Part shown: positions 10,115 to 37,745 of the stretch, piece by piece
How the letters are laid out: each line of letters opens with the position of its first letter
Numbering within the stretch: the first letter of the stretch is position 1
Assembly: GCF_004193775.1 (NCBI RefSeq)
Contig: NC_041010.1
Coordinates: forward strand, 46,737,562 to 46,801,561
Origin: Glycine soja
Taxonomy: Eukaryota > Streptophyta > Magnoliopsida > Fabales > Fabaceae
DNA: 64,000 nucleotides
Direction of reading: 5' to 3'
Notes under the pieces: model-generated
Told to the model about the DNA's origin: nothing
What the model saw: the letters and a program-made list of their open reading frames with translations, nothing else
Databases searched by the model: none
Translations under genes and position numbers: made by a program

Positions 10115-12816
10115 TTTTTTTATAATTTTTAATGCATCAATTCTAGATTTAGACAGTAACATTTCCAAACTTACCTACCACCTTTATTTGAGCTTGTGTA
10201 TAATGTACTATCAATTGTTGTGAATATGGATACTAGAAATTTTCTAATCATGCATAATTTACTAGTTACAACTTAGTTGTCCACTTTTTATTTAAGTTGT
10301 AACGAAATGATGATAAGAAAGTGAATGTATGATTATAATATAATTATTCTTCACCGGACACGGATACAATGAACCATTATGTTGAAGTTTAAATTCACAA
10401 AGTGTTGTAGCCCTACCTAGTTGACTATGAAGTCATCTTTTCTTTAGCTTTCATTATATCTTCCATTTATTTTTTCTAAAACAATGTACCCTACCTAGTT
10501 GACTAGTTGACTATGAAGTCATCTTCTATTTAGCTTTCATTATCTCTTCCATTTATTTTTTCTAAAACAACTGATTAAAGGACCAAATTAAAAATTAGAG
10601 GACCAAATTAAAAAAAATTAAAGGATGAAATTGAATTAAAAAAAATTAGAGAAATAAAAAATTAATTTAACCTTTTTTTTATAATTTTTAATGCATCAAT
10701 TCTAGCCTTAGACAGTGACATTTCCAAACTTACCTACCACCTTTATTTGAGCTTGTGTATAATGTACTATCAATTGTTGTGGCTGTGGATATTAGAAATT
10801 TTCTAATTATGCATAATCTACAAGTTACAAATCCAATTTAAAAGCAATAAATAAAGAATTTAAAATAAAGAAAAGAAAATATAATAGATAAGATAAAGAT
10901 TTAAAGATGAAAATAAAATATTTAAATTAAAAGATGATAAAGATAGAAGATAAAGAAAATAAGAAAATAAAAGATTAAGATAAAGATAAGATAAGAAAAA
11001 TAAAAAAATAAAAATAGAAGATAAAAATAAAATAAAATCAGAATTTGATAAGGTTAGGACCTGGGATGTATGAATTTATGATTTTTCTTTATCGATTTAG
11101 GTGACTCTGTTCTACCCACATCTGTTCAATTACTTGAACCTGATTCCTCACCATGACAAGCCTATTTTATTTATCTATCTTCTAACTTCCTTTGCAAAGA
11201 CTCAAATAAAATGCATGAAATATGAATTCGAGATGTTTGCAAGAATGCATGGGCATAAAATTATCATTCTATTCCTAGAAATCCTTTCTTTTTGTTCCAT
11301 TGGAAGTTATCCTCTCCCGAGCGTGTAACCCCTAAAACCAATGCATGCATACCTTCTTTAAATCTTATTTAGAAGTTACCCTCCCCCGAACGTCTAACAA
11401 CCCCTAACAGAATCTAAAGATGAGTAATGTAAGATAAAAATAGAAAAGAATAGAAAACACCTTTGCATTGATAAATAGTGAGTACATCATACATCACTTG
11501 GCTTTTAGGCCTCCCAGGTCCTAACTAAGAGTTTAGACACTCATGGTCATTGAGGCTTTACAATGGATGAAGTATAAGAACTCGTGAGATAAAAGGGGTG
11601 AAAGAAAGAGAGGGGGATTTTGTCGGGTTGTTCTTTCTGTTTGGCTTGACTCTTCTTTTATCGTTGTTGTAATGGACTTGGAATTGATGCTAAAAATCTT
11701 CCTTTTTGATATTTTTGATATCTTTTGGATTTGTTTTGCTTGTAATCATATCTTTTTGAGATTTCTTAATATTTTGGATATTTTCTGAATCTTTTTCTCC
11801 TTTAATCTCTCATTTTCATATATTTTCATATTTGCAAGCCATAAATAAGAAAATATCAAATCTTAATATTTAAGTCAAAGATAACGATTAAATAAATATT
11901 TTTAAATATATTTTCAATATATTTTTATCATCAAAATAACTCATATTTAGCAGTTATCAAAACATGGATACAATGAACCATTATCTTGAAGTTTAAATTC
12001 ACCAACTGTTACAGCGCTACCTAGTTGACTACCTAGTTGACTATGAAGTCATCTTTTCTTTAGCTTTCATTATCTCTTCCATTTATTTTTTCTAAAACAA
12101 CATACCCTACCTAGTTGACTATGAAGTCATTTCTATTTAACTTTCATTATCTCTTCCATTTATTTTTTCTAAAACAACTAACTAAAGGACCAAATTAAAA
12201 ATTAGAGGACCAAATTAAAAAAAATTAAAGGATGAAATTGAATGAAAAAAAAATTAGAGAAATAAAAAATTAATTTAACCTTTTTTTATAATTTTTAATG
12301 CATCAATTCTAGCTTTAGGCAAAGACATTTCCAAACTTACCTACAACCTTTATTTGAGCTTGTGTATAATGTACTATCAATTCTTGTGGTTGTGGATACT
12401 AGAAATTTTCTAATCATGCATAATCTACAAGTTACAACTTAGTCGTCCACTTTTTTTTCCAAATTATCAAGTTGTAACGAAATGATGATAAGAAAGTGAA
12501 TGTATAATTATAATATAATTATTCTTCACGGGACACGGATACAATGAACCATTATGTTGAAGTTTAAATTCACAAACTGTTATAGTCCTACCTAGTTGAC
12601 TATGAAGTCATCTTTTCTTTAGCTTTCATTATCTCTTTCATTTATTTTTTCTAAAACAATGTACCCTACCTAGTTGACTAGTTGACTATGAAGTCATCTT
12701 CTATTTAGCTTTCATTATCTCTTTCATTTATTTTTTCTAAAATAACCCTAGTTGACTATGAAGTCATCTTCTATTTAGCTTTCATTATCTCTTCCATTTA
12801 TTTTTTCTAAAACAAC
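10049..12816. repeat. Expanded minisatellite and half-MITE array
   Basis: Long version of the array at 2,742-3,376. B units: 10,049-10,411, 10,573-10,830 and 12,179-12,591. A units: 10,412-10,572, 12,010-12,178 and 12,592-12,816. Units are recognisable by GACTATGAAGTCATCTT (A) and by GCATCAATTCTAG followed by CATTTCCAAACTTACCTAC (B). One B unit is interrupted at 10,831-11,965. No gene seen. Confidence 0.85.
10831..11965. mobile_element. Unidentified 1.1-kb insertion in a B unit
   Basis: A B unit stops after CAAGTTACAA at 10,830 and its later part resumes at GGATACAATG at 11,966; the intervening 1,135 bases occur nowhere else in the window. It starts with a purine-rich low-complexity stretch (GATAAAGATAAG-like), then contains two similar CCCTAA-bearing segments near 11,310-11,410 and a GC-richer part near 11,500. 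I see no terminal repeats and no credible protein; the small open frame at 11,101-11,328 has no recognisable domain. About 130 bases of the B unit are missing, so this may be a replacement rather than a clean insertion. Confidence 0.5.
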
Positions 12817-14425
12817 TGAATCCTACGTCTAATTCTATATGTGTGTGACTTGGATGAACTTTGAAACCTGCGAGAGGTGTATCATGTATGAATAGTGATA
12901 CAGCCTTGTGACAGATACCAATTAATGACTTTTACTTTAATTTCAAGCAATAAATTAATTATTCAAGTATATCACATAATCATAGGCAGAATATTTAACA
13001 TAAGTACGTAATTTTCTAAAAAGACATTTTATGTATAGCTTTTTTAATAAGTTATTCAAGTAAAAATCTAGAATTCTTTTTAGGAATTGTATTCTCATAT
13101 TTTTTTTTAGGACTTGTATTATGATAGGGAAATATCTGTTCATGAAAAAAATATATGCAGTTAAATGGGGGAAAATTTATGCAATGTTAAAACGGTATAC
13201 AATGATGTGCAGAAACCAATGTTGTATTCTCTTTAAGAGAGTTGGAACAATCGATGTGAAAGGAGACCAAACAAATATGAAAGCAAGGAAGAATGTTGAA
13301 ACAATCAATGTGAAAGGAGACCAAAAATATATGAAAGAAAGGAAGGATGACTTTTATTAAATTCCATGTAGAAAATAGTACGTTGTGGACTAGTTTAAAT
13401 TGACTGGTTGTAACGACCCATTATGGTTTTTTATGATTACTTCTGTGTTTAATTAATTAATAATTTAATAATTCACTAAACGTTTTTTTCCTGCAATGAA
13501 TTACTTTTTTTGTTTGATTAAAATGTATGTTAAAAAATATTATTTTATATATTTTTTGGCATTTGAAAGACAAAAAAAGCTGGTTAAAAAGGTGAGATAA
13601 TTGGTCCGACCAGCACCATATTTTGCACTTGATCACTTGATTAAGATTTATTATTGAATATTATTAGTTTAATGATAAGCTCAAATTTTTAGGGGGGAAT
13701 GTGTATATTAAAGCACGTATCTCACAAGCAATGTTAGGCATTTATGTCATTTGCACATTGCAGATGTTAACGGGAATAGTTAAGTGGTGAATTCCAATTG
13801 CTTGGCAGAATTAGATTCATTTTATGGAATCAACATGCATATTTAAAAGCGCATGTAAAGAATGTTGTTGTTACCGTCTAAGCGAAAAGCCACCAAAGAT
13901 GCCGCCTGCTGCTATTGCATATGGTCTTGACAAGAGTTGGTGCTGTTGGATTTGGATGTTATGTTACACCACGATCACTGAATGATTGATACAAGAGAAA
14001 ACAAGAGTGTTGACCAGAGATGGGTTTTAAGTAGGGTGGATATATATAGTCAAGTTTGGAAGGGAGAGCAAGCCCTCTCTCACTGATATAGTTGGTCATG
14101 GCTTTGAATCTGGAAACAGACTTTAAAATTAATCGATTTTTAAAACTTATAGGATTCCTTGTAATTACTGAAAAGAAAGCACTTCCTTAATTTTGACAAA
14201 CCACACATGATAAACATTTTTTTTTTAAATGTAGTAGTTGTATCATTCTCGTTTTCTTTTCACCGCCAATTGTATGATATTCTCTTATAACTATGAGTAT
14301 AAAATTTACAAGGTCCCAAATGGGAACTTGAACTTCCTACTTTACCATTTATCAAAATCTTTAGTATAGGAAAAATTATAATTACATTTTTTGGAATATG
14401 TGAAGTAGTCTAGCATAGTACAGCA
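12817..14425. other. Non-coding spacer and RLK 3' flank, duplicate of 3,377-4,987
   Basis: Nearly identical to the spacer after RLP copy 1, including the 54-base tandem repeat. Only a few base differences are visible. The part adjacent to 14,426 should be the 3' UTR of the kinase gene. No separate gene is supported. Confidence 0.75.
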
Positions 14426-23447
<9,022 letters not shown>

Positions 23448-24075
23448 TACAGTATATCCTGAAAAACCACCAAATGGAAGGGATGATGAATAAAGGAAGA
23501 CTTGAAACATTGCAAGGAACAAAGATTAATTCACACCTTACATTAAGAACATAAATTGAATACTTCATTAATCTAAAATCTCATAAAACAAGGCAAAGTG
23601 ATAATAACTCTGTCATGTCATCATATCATATTTTCCCAAGTGACATCAATGAAATCTACAAATAGAGAAACAAAACAAAACAAAATTAAATTAAAGCAAG
23701 CATCATGTAATATCATACATTAACTGAGGCTGATTTTTCTGGTTGGAAACTTGGAAGAAGTTCAAAGTTGGCAAGCTTGTTGGACTTAATTTTCCCAGAT
23801 AACTAAAACACAAAGCTATAACATTTGAAGCTTACGGTTGTTAAGAGAATCATCATACACCTCAATTGTCAATGGCTTAAGTGAATTCCTTATCCAAAAA
23901 CTTAAAAATGATTCAGAGAGAGAGAGAGAATCTTACTTGAGAAGGTGGGGTGATTGAAATGTCAAAACTTGGAGGAGTGAATAAGCTGGAAATCTGAAAA
24001 GTGAAGTAAAAGCCTTTCAATGAATGAGAATGCAAAGTCAAAAAAGAGAGAGCCCGTGGGAAACTTATAACTAGC
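23448..24075 (-). promoter_or_regulatory. RLK 5' UTR, UTR intron and likely promoter
   Basis: Eleven bases upstream of the ATG (23,448-23,458) is an acceptor TTTTTCAG, and a donor GTAAGA sits at 23,931-23,936, implying a UTR intron of about 480 bases with a first non-coding exon from 23,937 upward. A GAGA tract (23,915-23,929) lies just inside the intron. A TTATAAG motif near 24,066-24,072 could be the TATA box. Transcript ends are not known. Confidence 0.5.
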
Positions 24076-27000
24076 TAAATCATTCTGTCACCATTAGATA
24101 ATGATAATAATACTTAAAATGATTCATTCATTGAGGACTCGATGGACTTTTTTTTCATTTTTTATTTGTTAATACGAGAAAAAAAAAATATCTGTCTCGG
24201 TTTCTGAGATGGCACTTGTGGTTGGTGCATCCACTTTGTGAATAGTCAAACATTCCATATCGGAACACGCTGACAACATCATATATCCTTATAAGTTATA
24301 ATAATGAAATAATGTGCATCATTGTTTATGTCAAAATATTACACCAACTCCTTTACTTACCACTTGCATGCACCACCACCACCACCTTATGTAAAATATA
24401 TTAATAACAATTTGTTTTTTTAGTAGAAAACATAATTCATGCACTTGTCTACTGTAATGTTTTTCACTTGTTAGTTTTTAGTTGGATAGGATTTATGTAA
24501 AATTAATTCATTCAATAATATATATATATATATATATATATAAATTTTTTTTTTACTTAAATAGTATTAATTAGTCTACTTATTAAATGCTTGCATAATT
24601 AATAAAGAGAATAGGTTTGAACACTTCATAGGTCGTTCAATGACATTATTGTCTATAGGTGTCTAGACGACATATAAGAAATTTTAGCATATACTGTAAG
24701 AGTTATCACACTAATGTAGATGACGTAAATTATGTGGCATATGAATACTGGAATTAATAAATGGTTTATGTAAGTAATATTGTAAGAAAAAAATATTTTA
24801 ATGTGGACAAAAGTGTCAAAACTAGTAATATATTTATTATGTACTCAAATTACATATCAAAACAAAAATCAGTCAATAGGTTATTCAACACCAAAAAAAA
24901 AAGGTTAATATACAGGTTATGTACTCAAAGTACATATCAAAATTTAAATAATATATTATTAGATGTAATGAATGATATTATTATTATAAAGTATTTAATA
25001 CATTTGTATTTTATAATTTTTAATTTAATCTATTTTATTTAGTTATTCATTACAACTACTATGACTCAATGAACTATGGCATTTGATATATTTCATTTTT
25101 TTTTTCAATCATAACTTCGTTACAAAAGTTGGCAAATAATGTTTTTAATCATAACAAAAAGAATGCACATTTATTTACAATAAATATTATTAATAATAAA
25201 TTATAAGTTAATAAAAAATTTAATTTTTTAACATATTTTTTACATAATTAAATTATTTTTTGTGGTGTTAAAATAATCCTACAAGTATTACATCTAATAA
25301 TAATAACACGCTGAAATTTTGCGTTATGTTTTATTCACTTTTTATGAAATGACTTGCTTAATTAAAAGGATAAATTTCCTGCACCTCCAAGTTTAGTTTA
25401 ACTATTTCAAACATTTTTTGCTTTATTTTTTTAGATCTAATAATATCCTTTCACTTGCTCTATTCAGGAAATTCGAATTATATTGACCTTTCTTTAAGAT
25501 AAATGTAACATAATTAAGCAGAATGTTAATTAAGTGTAATCAAATCCAATTTCAAATAAGGTCAACAAAGTATTTTCAATTAAAGTAAAATATAATTAAA
25601 AAGTACAAAATACTTTTGTTTTCCGTGAAAATGACAAACTTTTTTGTCTTAAAATGATATTTTTCTGTATTTAAATAACTTTTTTCTCTCCTCATTCGTC
25701 TGTGAATATGTACATATTCTTCTACCGATTAATAATTAATCATCAATCAAATTCAAAACGCACACTACTAAAAATTGTTCTTACCAAATAACATTATTAT
25801 TAAAATAAAATGATCATCACTAGGATCCACCCTGTCTGTCATATTCCACGAAAGGGGTATGAACTTAATCATTGATTAATAACGGTGTAAGACACGCAAT
25901 ACCTCACGAAGCTAGCACGATATTTGTTGTCTTGTCTAAAAAATAGTAGGGTGAAATACTATTTTTTATTTTTGATAGTGAAAAGAGTTATCACGTTAAT
26001 TTATAAAATTAAAATAAGTTTCTAGATATTAAATAAGTTTTAAAATTTAATTATTTATTATCACTTTACTTCTTAAATATATATTAATATTATTATCTAA
26101 ATCACACAAGGTTGTGATTTATATTAACTTTATAAATTTTAGATTGAAATGATTAACAAATTATACCTTTGAAAGTTTTCTTCTTCTTTAATTTTGTAAC
26201 TTTCAAGAAGTAATGTTAGAACATTATACACATTTAAATACCCTAATAGTGTTTTACGAAAAAATAATATTACTTTTTACTATTTCAGACGCGGAGACCG
26301 GTTCTGACAAAGAAACACCAAACCCCACCGGTCCAATGTGATGTGCCGTACTGTTCTAGTTCCTCAAAATTGTCTTCAATTTGGGATAAATAAATCAAAC
26401 TTTTATGCATGTTCCACTTCCACTTTCTCGAACATTATCATTGCCAACATATATAACGAGTTCTCCTCTCTTTTCCAACTTGGACTTCAATTTTGATCCT
26501 AGCCCTCTAGTTTACGTAGCTAAAGTCACAGACCAAGAAGAACAAAGTGAAATCAACCATATGAAAGGGATAAATAAAAGAAGTGTTGATCATTTTAAAA
26601 CTAAATGAATGCAAGCCTCATAAGTTCAAGCTTGGTCAATTCAAATGTGGAAACCCTCTAACTAGATGAATATGAGCTTGAAATTAAAAAGTGAAAGTAA
26701 TTATGAACATCTAAAGTAGAAGACATAAAATCCGTGGGAACTTGTTAGCATCATCCATCATTCTATCCCCAGAAGCATCACAATCACCAAACGTGCATGG
26801 GCAACTTGCTGGCTAAATCATTCTCACATGTCATATACCAATTGCAATGAGCTTCTGGGTTATGGAATAGATTACACTTTCATTGAAAAAGGGATTAATT
26901 TGCACTTTGATTTTTTTTTTCTTATTCGAAATTCCACACTTGCTTTCTACTTATTAATACTTTGTTTGTTACGGGAAAAAAAAAAGAGAAGAAACATAAT

Positions 27001-27249
27001 TAGCAAAAAGAAGGGGCTTAATTACACTTTTGCCATCTTTTTTTTTAATTTTACCACAAAATACGAAATTTACACATCCTGCCAGACAACTTTTAAAATC
27101 ACGCATTTTGTCACCCAATTTTTAAACAAATTGCTTAAATATACTAGTTACATAATGCTAAACATCTATCAAAATAAAATCAATATAACTATAATATACG
27201 ATTTAATCGGGTTTGTATAAAGAATTTATTAAATAAAAAATAAGTATGA

Positions 27250-27560
27250 TTATGTTTGATAAAATTAGTTCAAAAATTAGTTAAAAATTAAAAAATTAGT
27301 TGATAGCTAAAATGTGAAAGCTGGTAGTTAAAAGTTAAAAAATTAACTTATTAAATTATAAGTGTTTGATAAAACTAGCAGTTAAAGTAGTTGAAAAATG
27401 TAAAATGACTCAAAAATATTAGAATCATAATTTATTTAAAAAGGATGAGTAGAAATTTTTATAAATATATTAAAAATAAAAATAATATAAAAAGTTAAAA
27501 ACTAACATTTTAAAAAATATTATTTCATGTAGCATTCAAAAAATAATAGCTTCAGTCAAT
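27250..27560 (+). repeat. AT-rich dispersed element, family M3, copy 1
   Basis: Shares an ordered set of short motifs (TTAAATTATAAGTGTTTGATAA, then TTTATTTAAAAAG, ATATATTAAAAATAAAA and ATATTATTTCA) with copies at 28,640-28,945 and 56,415-56,705, all on the same strand. Probably a non-autonomous transposon; no ends were defined. Confidence 0.55.
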
Positions 27561-28639
27561 TATCTTCTTTTATATATAAGATAATTGAGATACATAAATT
27601 CCACTTAGATATTAAAATATAATCTAAAATAATAAAATGCTCAATCACACCAATTAATTAAATTAGTAATATTATACCGACAGTACAAATACGACTTAAT
27701 TTCACAATGGACAGGGATGAGTCGACTTAATTATTTATAATTAAGCAAAACGTGAGAAGCTCGTTTATCATAAAAGTTGTCATAATATGTTTATATTTCT
27801 TTTCAGTGTCACTTTCGAAATATGAAGCAGCCTTGCATCGAAGGTCCATGAGTTACACATTAGACTTCCATTTAATTGTTAATCACATTAGTACCTACAA
27901 ACAATATGCACGGACTTGATAAAATAAAACAAAACCTATTTTATTATAAATTGAAAAGTGCGTATTTGTATTTTAATTGAGGAAGTCATACTATTTTTTT
28001 TTACGTTTCAATAAATTTAACAATTGATTGGTGAATATATTTAAATTACTTAGATATTTTAAAAATATTTATTCAAGTATTTATATCACAAAAGAAGTTG
28101 TAAATAAATTCATTCAATAGCTAATCTTAGAATACCGTTTTCATAATGAAGAAAAACACTATCTACTTCATTTCCAATAGTAATGCCATCCTTCCAAAAG
28201 CCAAAGAGAGTGTATATATGTTGTCATGATGAGTGTACGATTAACGAATTTGTACTTTCTTGCCACTTGCGAAGCTCCTTATGCACATTTCATATTAGTG
28301 GGAGAGAGCCCTTCTTGTATTCAAACTTATTTCCTAATCGCATGACCACACACTTAAAAGGATGCTTGTGTTAATTATAACAAGTGTTATTATTGTGACA
28401 CAAAGCTAAAATTCTATTTTATTGTTATTGACAAATACTCAAGGAATGATAATTCCATGTTTTCAGTATTCAACGTTGAAAAATGATATTTTTTTAAATA
28501 AAAGTAATGGAGACATAGGATTGGATTGTCGGTGTCTCGGGAATTGAAATTGAATTTTGGCCATGCTGACAAGAAGAATAGCCCAATTCATGTGCAATGA
28601 TGAGTAGTAATAGGGCAAATTCCTACAGTAGGTCAAATC

Positions 28640-28945
28640 ATAATACTACTTATAAGTTATATTTAATAAAATTAATTATTAGAGTAATCGAAAATGATAA
28701 AATGACTTGAAAAACAATACATGATTTATTTAAAAAATAATAAGTAAAAAATTTGATAAATATATTAAAAATAAAAATATATATATAAAAATTAAAAGTT
28801 AATATTTTAAAAAAATATTATTTCAAGGAACCTTTTAATAGTATTTTTTAAAATGCTAAAAATTATAAAAAAAATTATTTAACAAACATTCAAATGAATT
28901 TTTTAACTAATAAAAAAAATTAACTAAAATAACTTACAGCATAGC
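28640..28945 (+). repeat. AT-rich dispersed element, family M3, copy 2
   Basis: Diverged copy of the element at 27,250-27,560 with the same motif order, followed by the stretch AACTAAAATAACTTA. Non-coding. Confidence 0.55.
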
Positions 28946-29209
28946 CGTACACGTGAGTACTATAGTAGTATCCAATGTTCTTGTACATTAACTAAAATAA
29001 CTTACCAAAACAACTTGGTTCATGATTGATTTTCCGTCAGAACTTGGGAAAATTTGACCTGATGTTAAATTTTCTCTTTCTATGTTTTCCTCTAAAAATG
29101 TGTGTAATAATTTTGTGTATAAAATCTCATGCCTATAATAGATAATAAAATATCATATATCTTTTTTTTTTTTTTGAACTATCATATAACTAATCATCAC
29201 AATACAAAC

Positions 29210-29250
<41 letters not shown>

Positions 29251-29738
29251 TAATAATGTAAATATTTTCTACATTATCATTCAATCCAAAACATTTATAA
29301 TAAATTTTAAAATTTGTAACAAGAACAATTTCTGATTGATTAATAAGATAAAATCTTTAACACCGACAATTCATGTATATTAAATTCAACATAGAAACGA
29401 CAGAAGAAAACCACTAATTTATATAGTACAACAATTCATCCAAAACTGAAAAAAAACATTAAAAAATCAGTAAGTAGTCACTGACGGATTTCAGACAAAT
29501 ATCAAGCAGGCATAATCAAAGACTCATGATCATCTGTTCGAAAAGTTGCAAAACTTTTTTAAGAAGTGAATAACTTACAAACACCTAAAACACAATAATT
29601 ACAGGATTGACGTACAATCTTTATACTTTCGTATTACAAGTGATAGATAAATTTGTCACTGCTTCTGTCGTTGTATATTTCATGGTTGCAAATTGCAATG
29701 TTAACATAATCCAAAAACAAGCTTTGGTAGGGTTGCAA

Positions 29739-34459
<4,721 letters not shown>

Positions 34460-35230
34460 TTTGAGAATGTGAGAGAGATGATGCGTGTCAGTGTTGTCCA
34501 CCCAACACTCAGAGATAGTTATCAGTTGATGACTGATGATGCATGTATGTAGATGAAGATGATGATGATGGTATGCGTTGCGTATCTCGCTCCCCAACCA
34601 CATTTTCTCGTTCTTACCTTCTCAAACTGGGCTTCAACTTGGGCTATTCACGCCTTCTTTTTGCTCTTCACACCTTCACTTTTTTTTGTTATTTATATTT
34701 CTAAAATACCCCTTTTCCCACTCACACCTTCACCATCCTCCTCTCCATGCAACTTCCCCAACTCCTGTATGGATTCTGTACTTCCTCTTAAGTAAAAAAA
34801 GAAACTTTATTTCTATCGGTGCCAGCACAAAATGCATGAAAAGTAAAAATTTGAGAGTCACAGACAATGTTGTAGACAATCTACACATTTCCTCACATTT
34901 GTCCCTCTTTTATTCTCTCCAAAGCTATCTCAAACAATCTTGATCTACCATTATTTTGCTGTTTATAATAGTGTTTCACTATAATGTTATGTGTTGTTGT
35001 AGATCACACCTCATGTTATTTATAATATGGAAAAGAGAACCAATATTGATTACAAGTGTCATATACATTGTATAATTGATGAAGTCAATCATGGAAGTAT
35101 CTTGAAATGCAGTGTCATGTGGAAGAAAACGCTCAATCACGAGTAAATTTGATGAAAAACATGGTCTTGTGTAAACAAGTTTAAAGAATAATGAATATGG
35201 ATGAAGATGAGAGTTCAAAATTAGGATTAA

Positions 35231-35297
<67 letters not shown>

Positions 35298-37704
35298 GGG
35301 TAAAAATAGTATTTAAAAATAAAAAACATGGAGGTGTAAAAATAGGGCTTAAAAGGGTATGGTTGGTAATTTAAAAAATATAAACATAAGGAAGGGGTGT
35401 AAAAATAGGGCTTAAAAGGGTATGGTTGGTAATTTAAAAAATATAAACATAAGGAAGGGGTGTAAAAATAGGACTTAAAAGGGTATGATTGTTAAAATAT
35501 AGTTTCAGAAATATTACATGTTGTTTTGTAAAGAAGTTTCCAAAATTGTATATTTTGTTAATACATAGTTCTGAAAATTACTTTCCAGAGTTGATATTTG
35601 TTGTTATGAAAAGTATTTTATGTAACTATGTTTTAACAAATAAAATGGTATAATTGACAATAAGAAAAACAGTAGGGTACGTGGGGTGTATATAGCAAGT
35701 GCCACACTTTAGTTTTGTGTTCCTCGCTGGCCCAATGAGAGGAAATCCACTGGAACAAGTCTACGAAGATAGAAACCCTGCCTTCCTCTAAGCTCCTAAG
35801 TAATGGACGGTGATAGATTAGGTGCAAGGATTCTATCACTAAATTCAGTAAGAAAACTAAGAGATAATTAAAATTGGAAAAGAATGTGTAAATTTTGCCC
35901 TTTGGAGTGTATCTTTTTTTGGGGGGTGTGTGTTGTTCTATTGCATAAAGGTATAGCATAAGTGTGATATTATTTGAATTTCAGTTGAGAGAATTTAAAA
36001 GTATTTTTATTAATAAATCTTTCTTTCTACCATTTCATGTATTGGAATTTAGAACTGTATATTGTAATTTATCTAAATATAGCCTTAATCATTTTGATCC
36101 CATAATACTTGCTGGTGGTTGCTTGATTTTTAAGACACTTGTTAAGGTATGTCGCAGGTGCATGATGATGCGCTTTTGGACTCATGTGAACTAGGGTTTG
36201 AAAACTATTAGATTCTCCTTTAATTAGGATAGATGCAGTTCATGATAATTGAGCTGTTTAGGTATATAAGACGTGCCCATAACATTTTTGTAAGGTTAGA
36301 ATTTTACTTCATAACATTTTTTTTGGAAAATAATTTCGTTATTGAAAAATGATTATACTTGTCTTGAAGCTAAATAAAGTATTAATGGTTAAATTATAAA
36401 AGGTCACGCACAAATTAAGGAGAACTTTGATATAAAATAGAAACAGGATGTTAATAATATCGTATTAGACGCCAGATCAGGAAGGAGTATACTTGTTTCT
36501 TCGTACAGTTGCCGTGCCATATACTATTATTTAGAATTGACAAATATTACCATTGATACTATCGAGGTCGTAGATTAATCAGCGTGGAGTTTTCCGATTT
36601 ACAACTAGTTATTTTGAAAATTTGATGCGAGACTTTTAAAAGTTTTTTTAATTTTTCTTTATTTAATTTATGATAAGTTAATATTTTTTAAAATTAATTA
36701 ATTTTCTTGTATTTGAACATAGTTTTGAATTTTTTTTATTGATTTAAAATATTAAATTTGTTTACATAAAAATTATTAAAATAAATTAATGTTCAGATGA
36801 AAAAGAGACATAAATAAAATGAAAAATACATTAAAAAATAAGTCTTATAATCAACTAAAAATTTAAATATTAAACGTTAAATTTTTTATTATTCATAAGA
36901 TTCATTTTTTTTATTTTTTTTACTATATTTATGATTTTTTTTAACATTAGTTAATTTATATAATTTTCATATAAGTGAATCTATTTAGATTCATGTCTTA
37001 ATAAAAAAAATTGAAATTGTTATTAAAAATAAATGATAAATTTTTAAAAAATATTAAGAATTAAAGAAATAAGGAAAATATTTTAGAAGTTGTAAAAGTT
37101 AAAGAAACACTTTAAAATAAAAAACTATTCTTATATTTTTTAACCTTTTAAATATGCATTTATATTAAATATTAAGAAAATTTGATCACTTACAATAATT
37201 TGTGTTCTAGGAAAAAGAAATACATTGAATGATGAATAATATATAAATAATTTGGGAAAAGGAATTAAGAAGGCAGAGATGTGTAGTGGTGCTGTCTCTA
37301 ATAATTGCATCTTTATTGAGTTCCGTGACATCGATTCATGCCACCAACACTCCATGTCAGATGTCCTTAGACCACTTTTTCTTTTGAACCTCTCTCTCTC
37401 TTCCCTTTCCATTCTTCTGCCTTCTACGCTCCAACATTGACCCCTTACCCTTACCCTCACCAAATTATCGTGATCGTGCCCTTGCCCTACGTGTCACTTC
37501 TTTTACTTTTCTACCTTATTCACATTGATACTATTGCATCATCCTATCTTGTGCAAGGATACTTCCATAGATTGTATAAGATATCATAAGAATAAAAGTA
37601 AGATTAAGGTGATTTTCACAGTGCCGTGCATAAAAGTATGAGACGAATTTTCAATCATTATTCTAGTTTGTCTAGTAAGAAATGCATAAAAATAACTGAT
37701 AATC

Positions 37705-37745
<41 letters not shown>

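Larger units (their letters stand above)
24076..29738. other. AT-rich intergenic region
   Basis: No gene is supported. Contents: an (AT)n microsatellite at 24,519-24,542 and a longer one at 29,212-29,248; two copies of an AT-rich dispersed repeat (listed separately); several poly-A/T tracts. Open frames at 24,761, 26,405, 26,828 and 28,183 lack recognisable domains and are composed of low-complexity codons. Confidence 0.7.

Noticed and set aside
34979..35329. Isoleucine-rich minus-strand frame
   Set aside because: Translation of the (AAT)n microsatellite.
37140..37463. 107-aa minus-strand frame with an Arg/Glu-rich start
   Set aside because: No recognisable domain, no homologous motif, and the start lies in low-complexity DNA.
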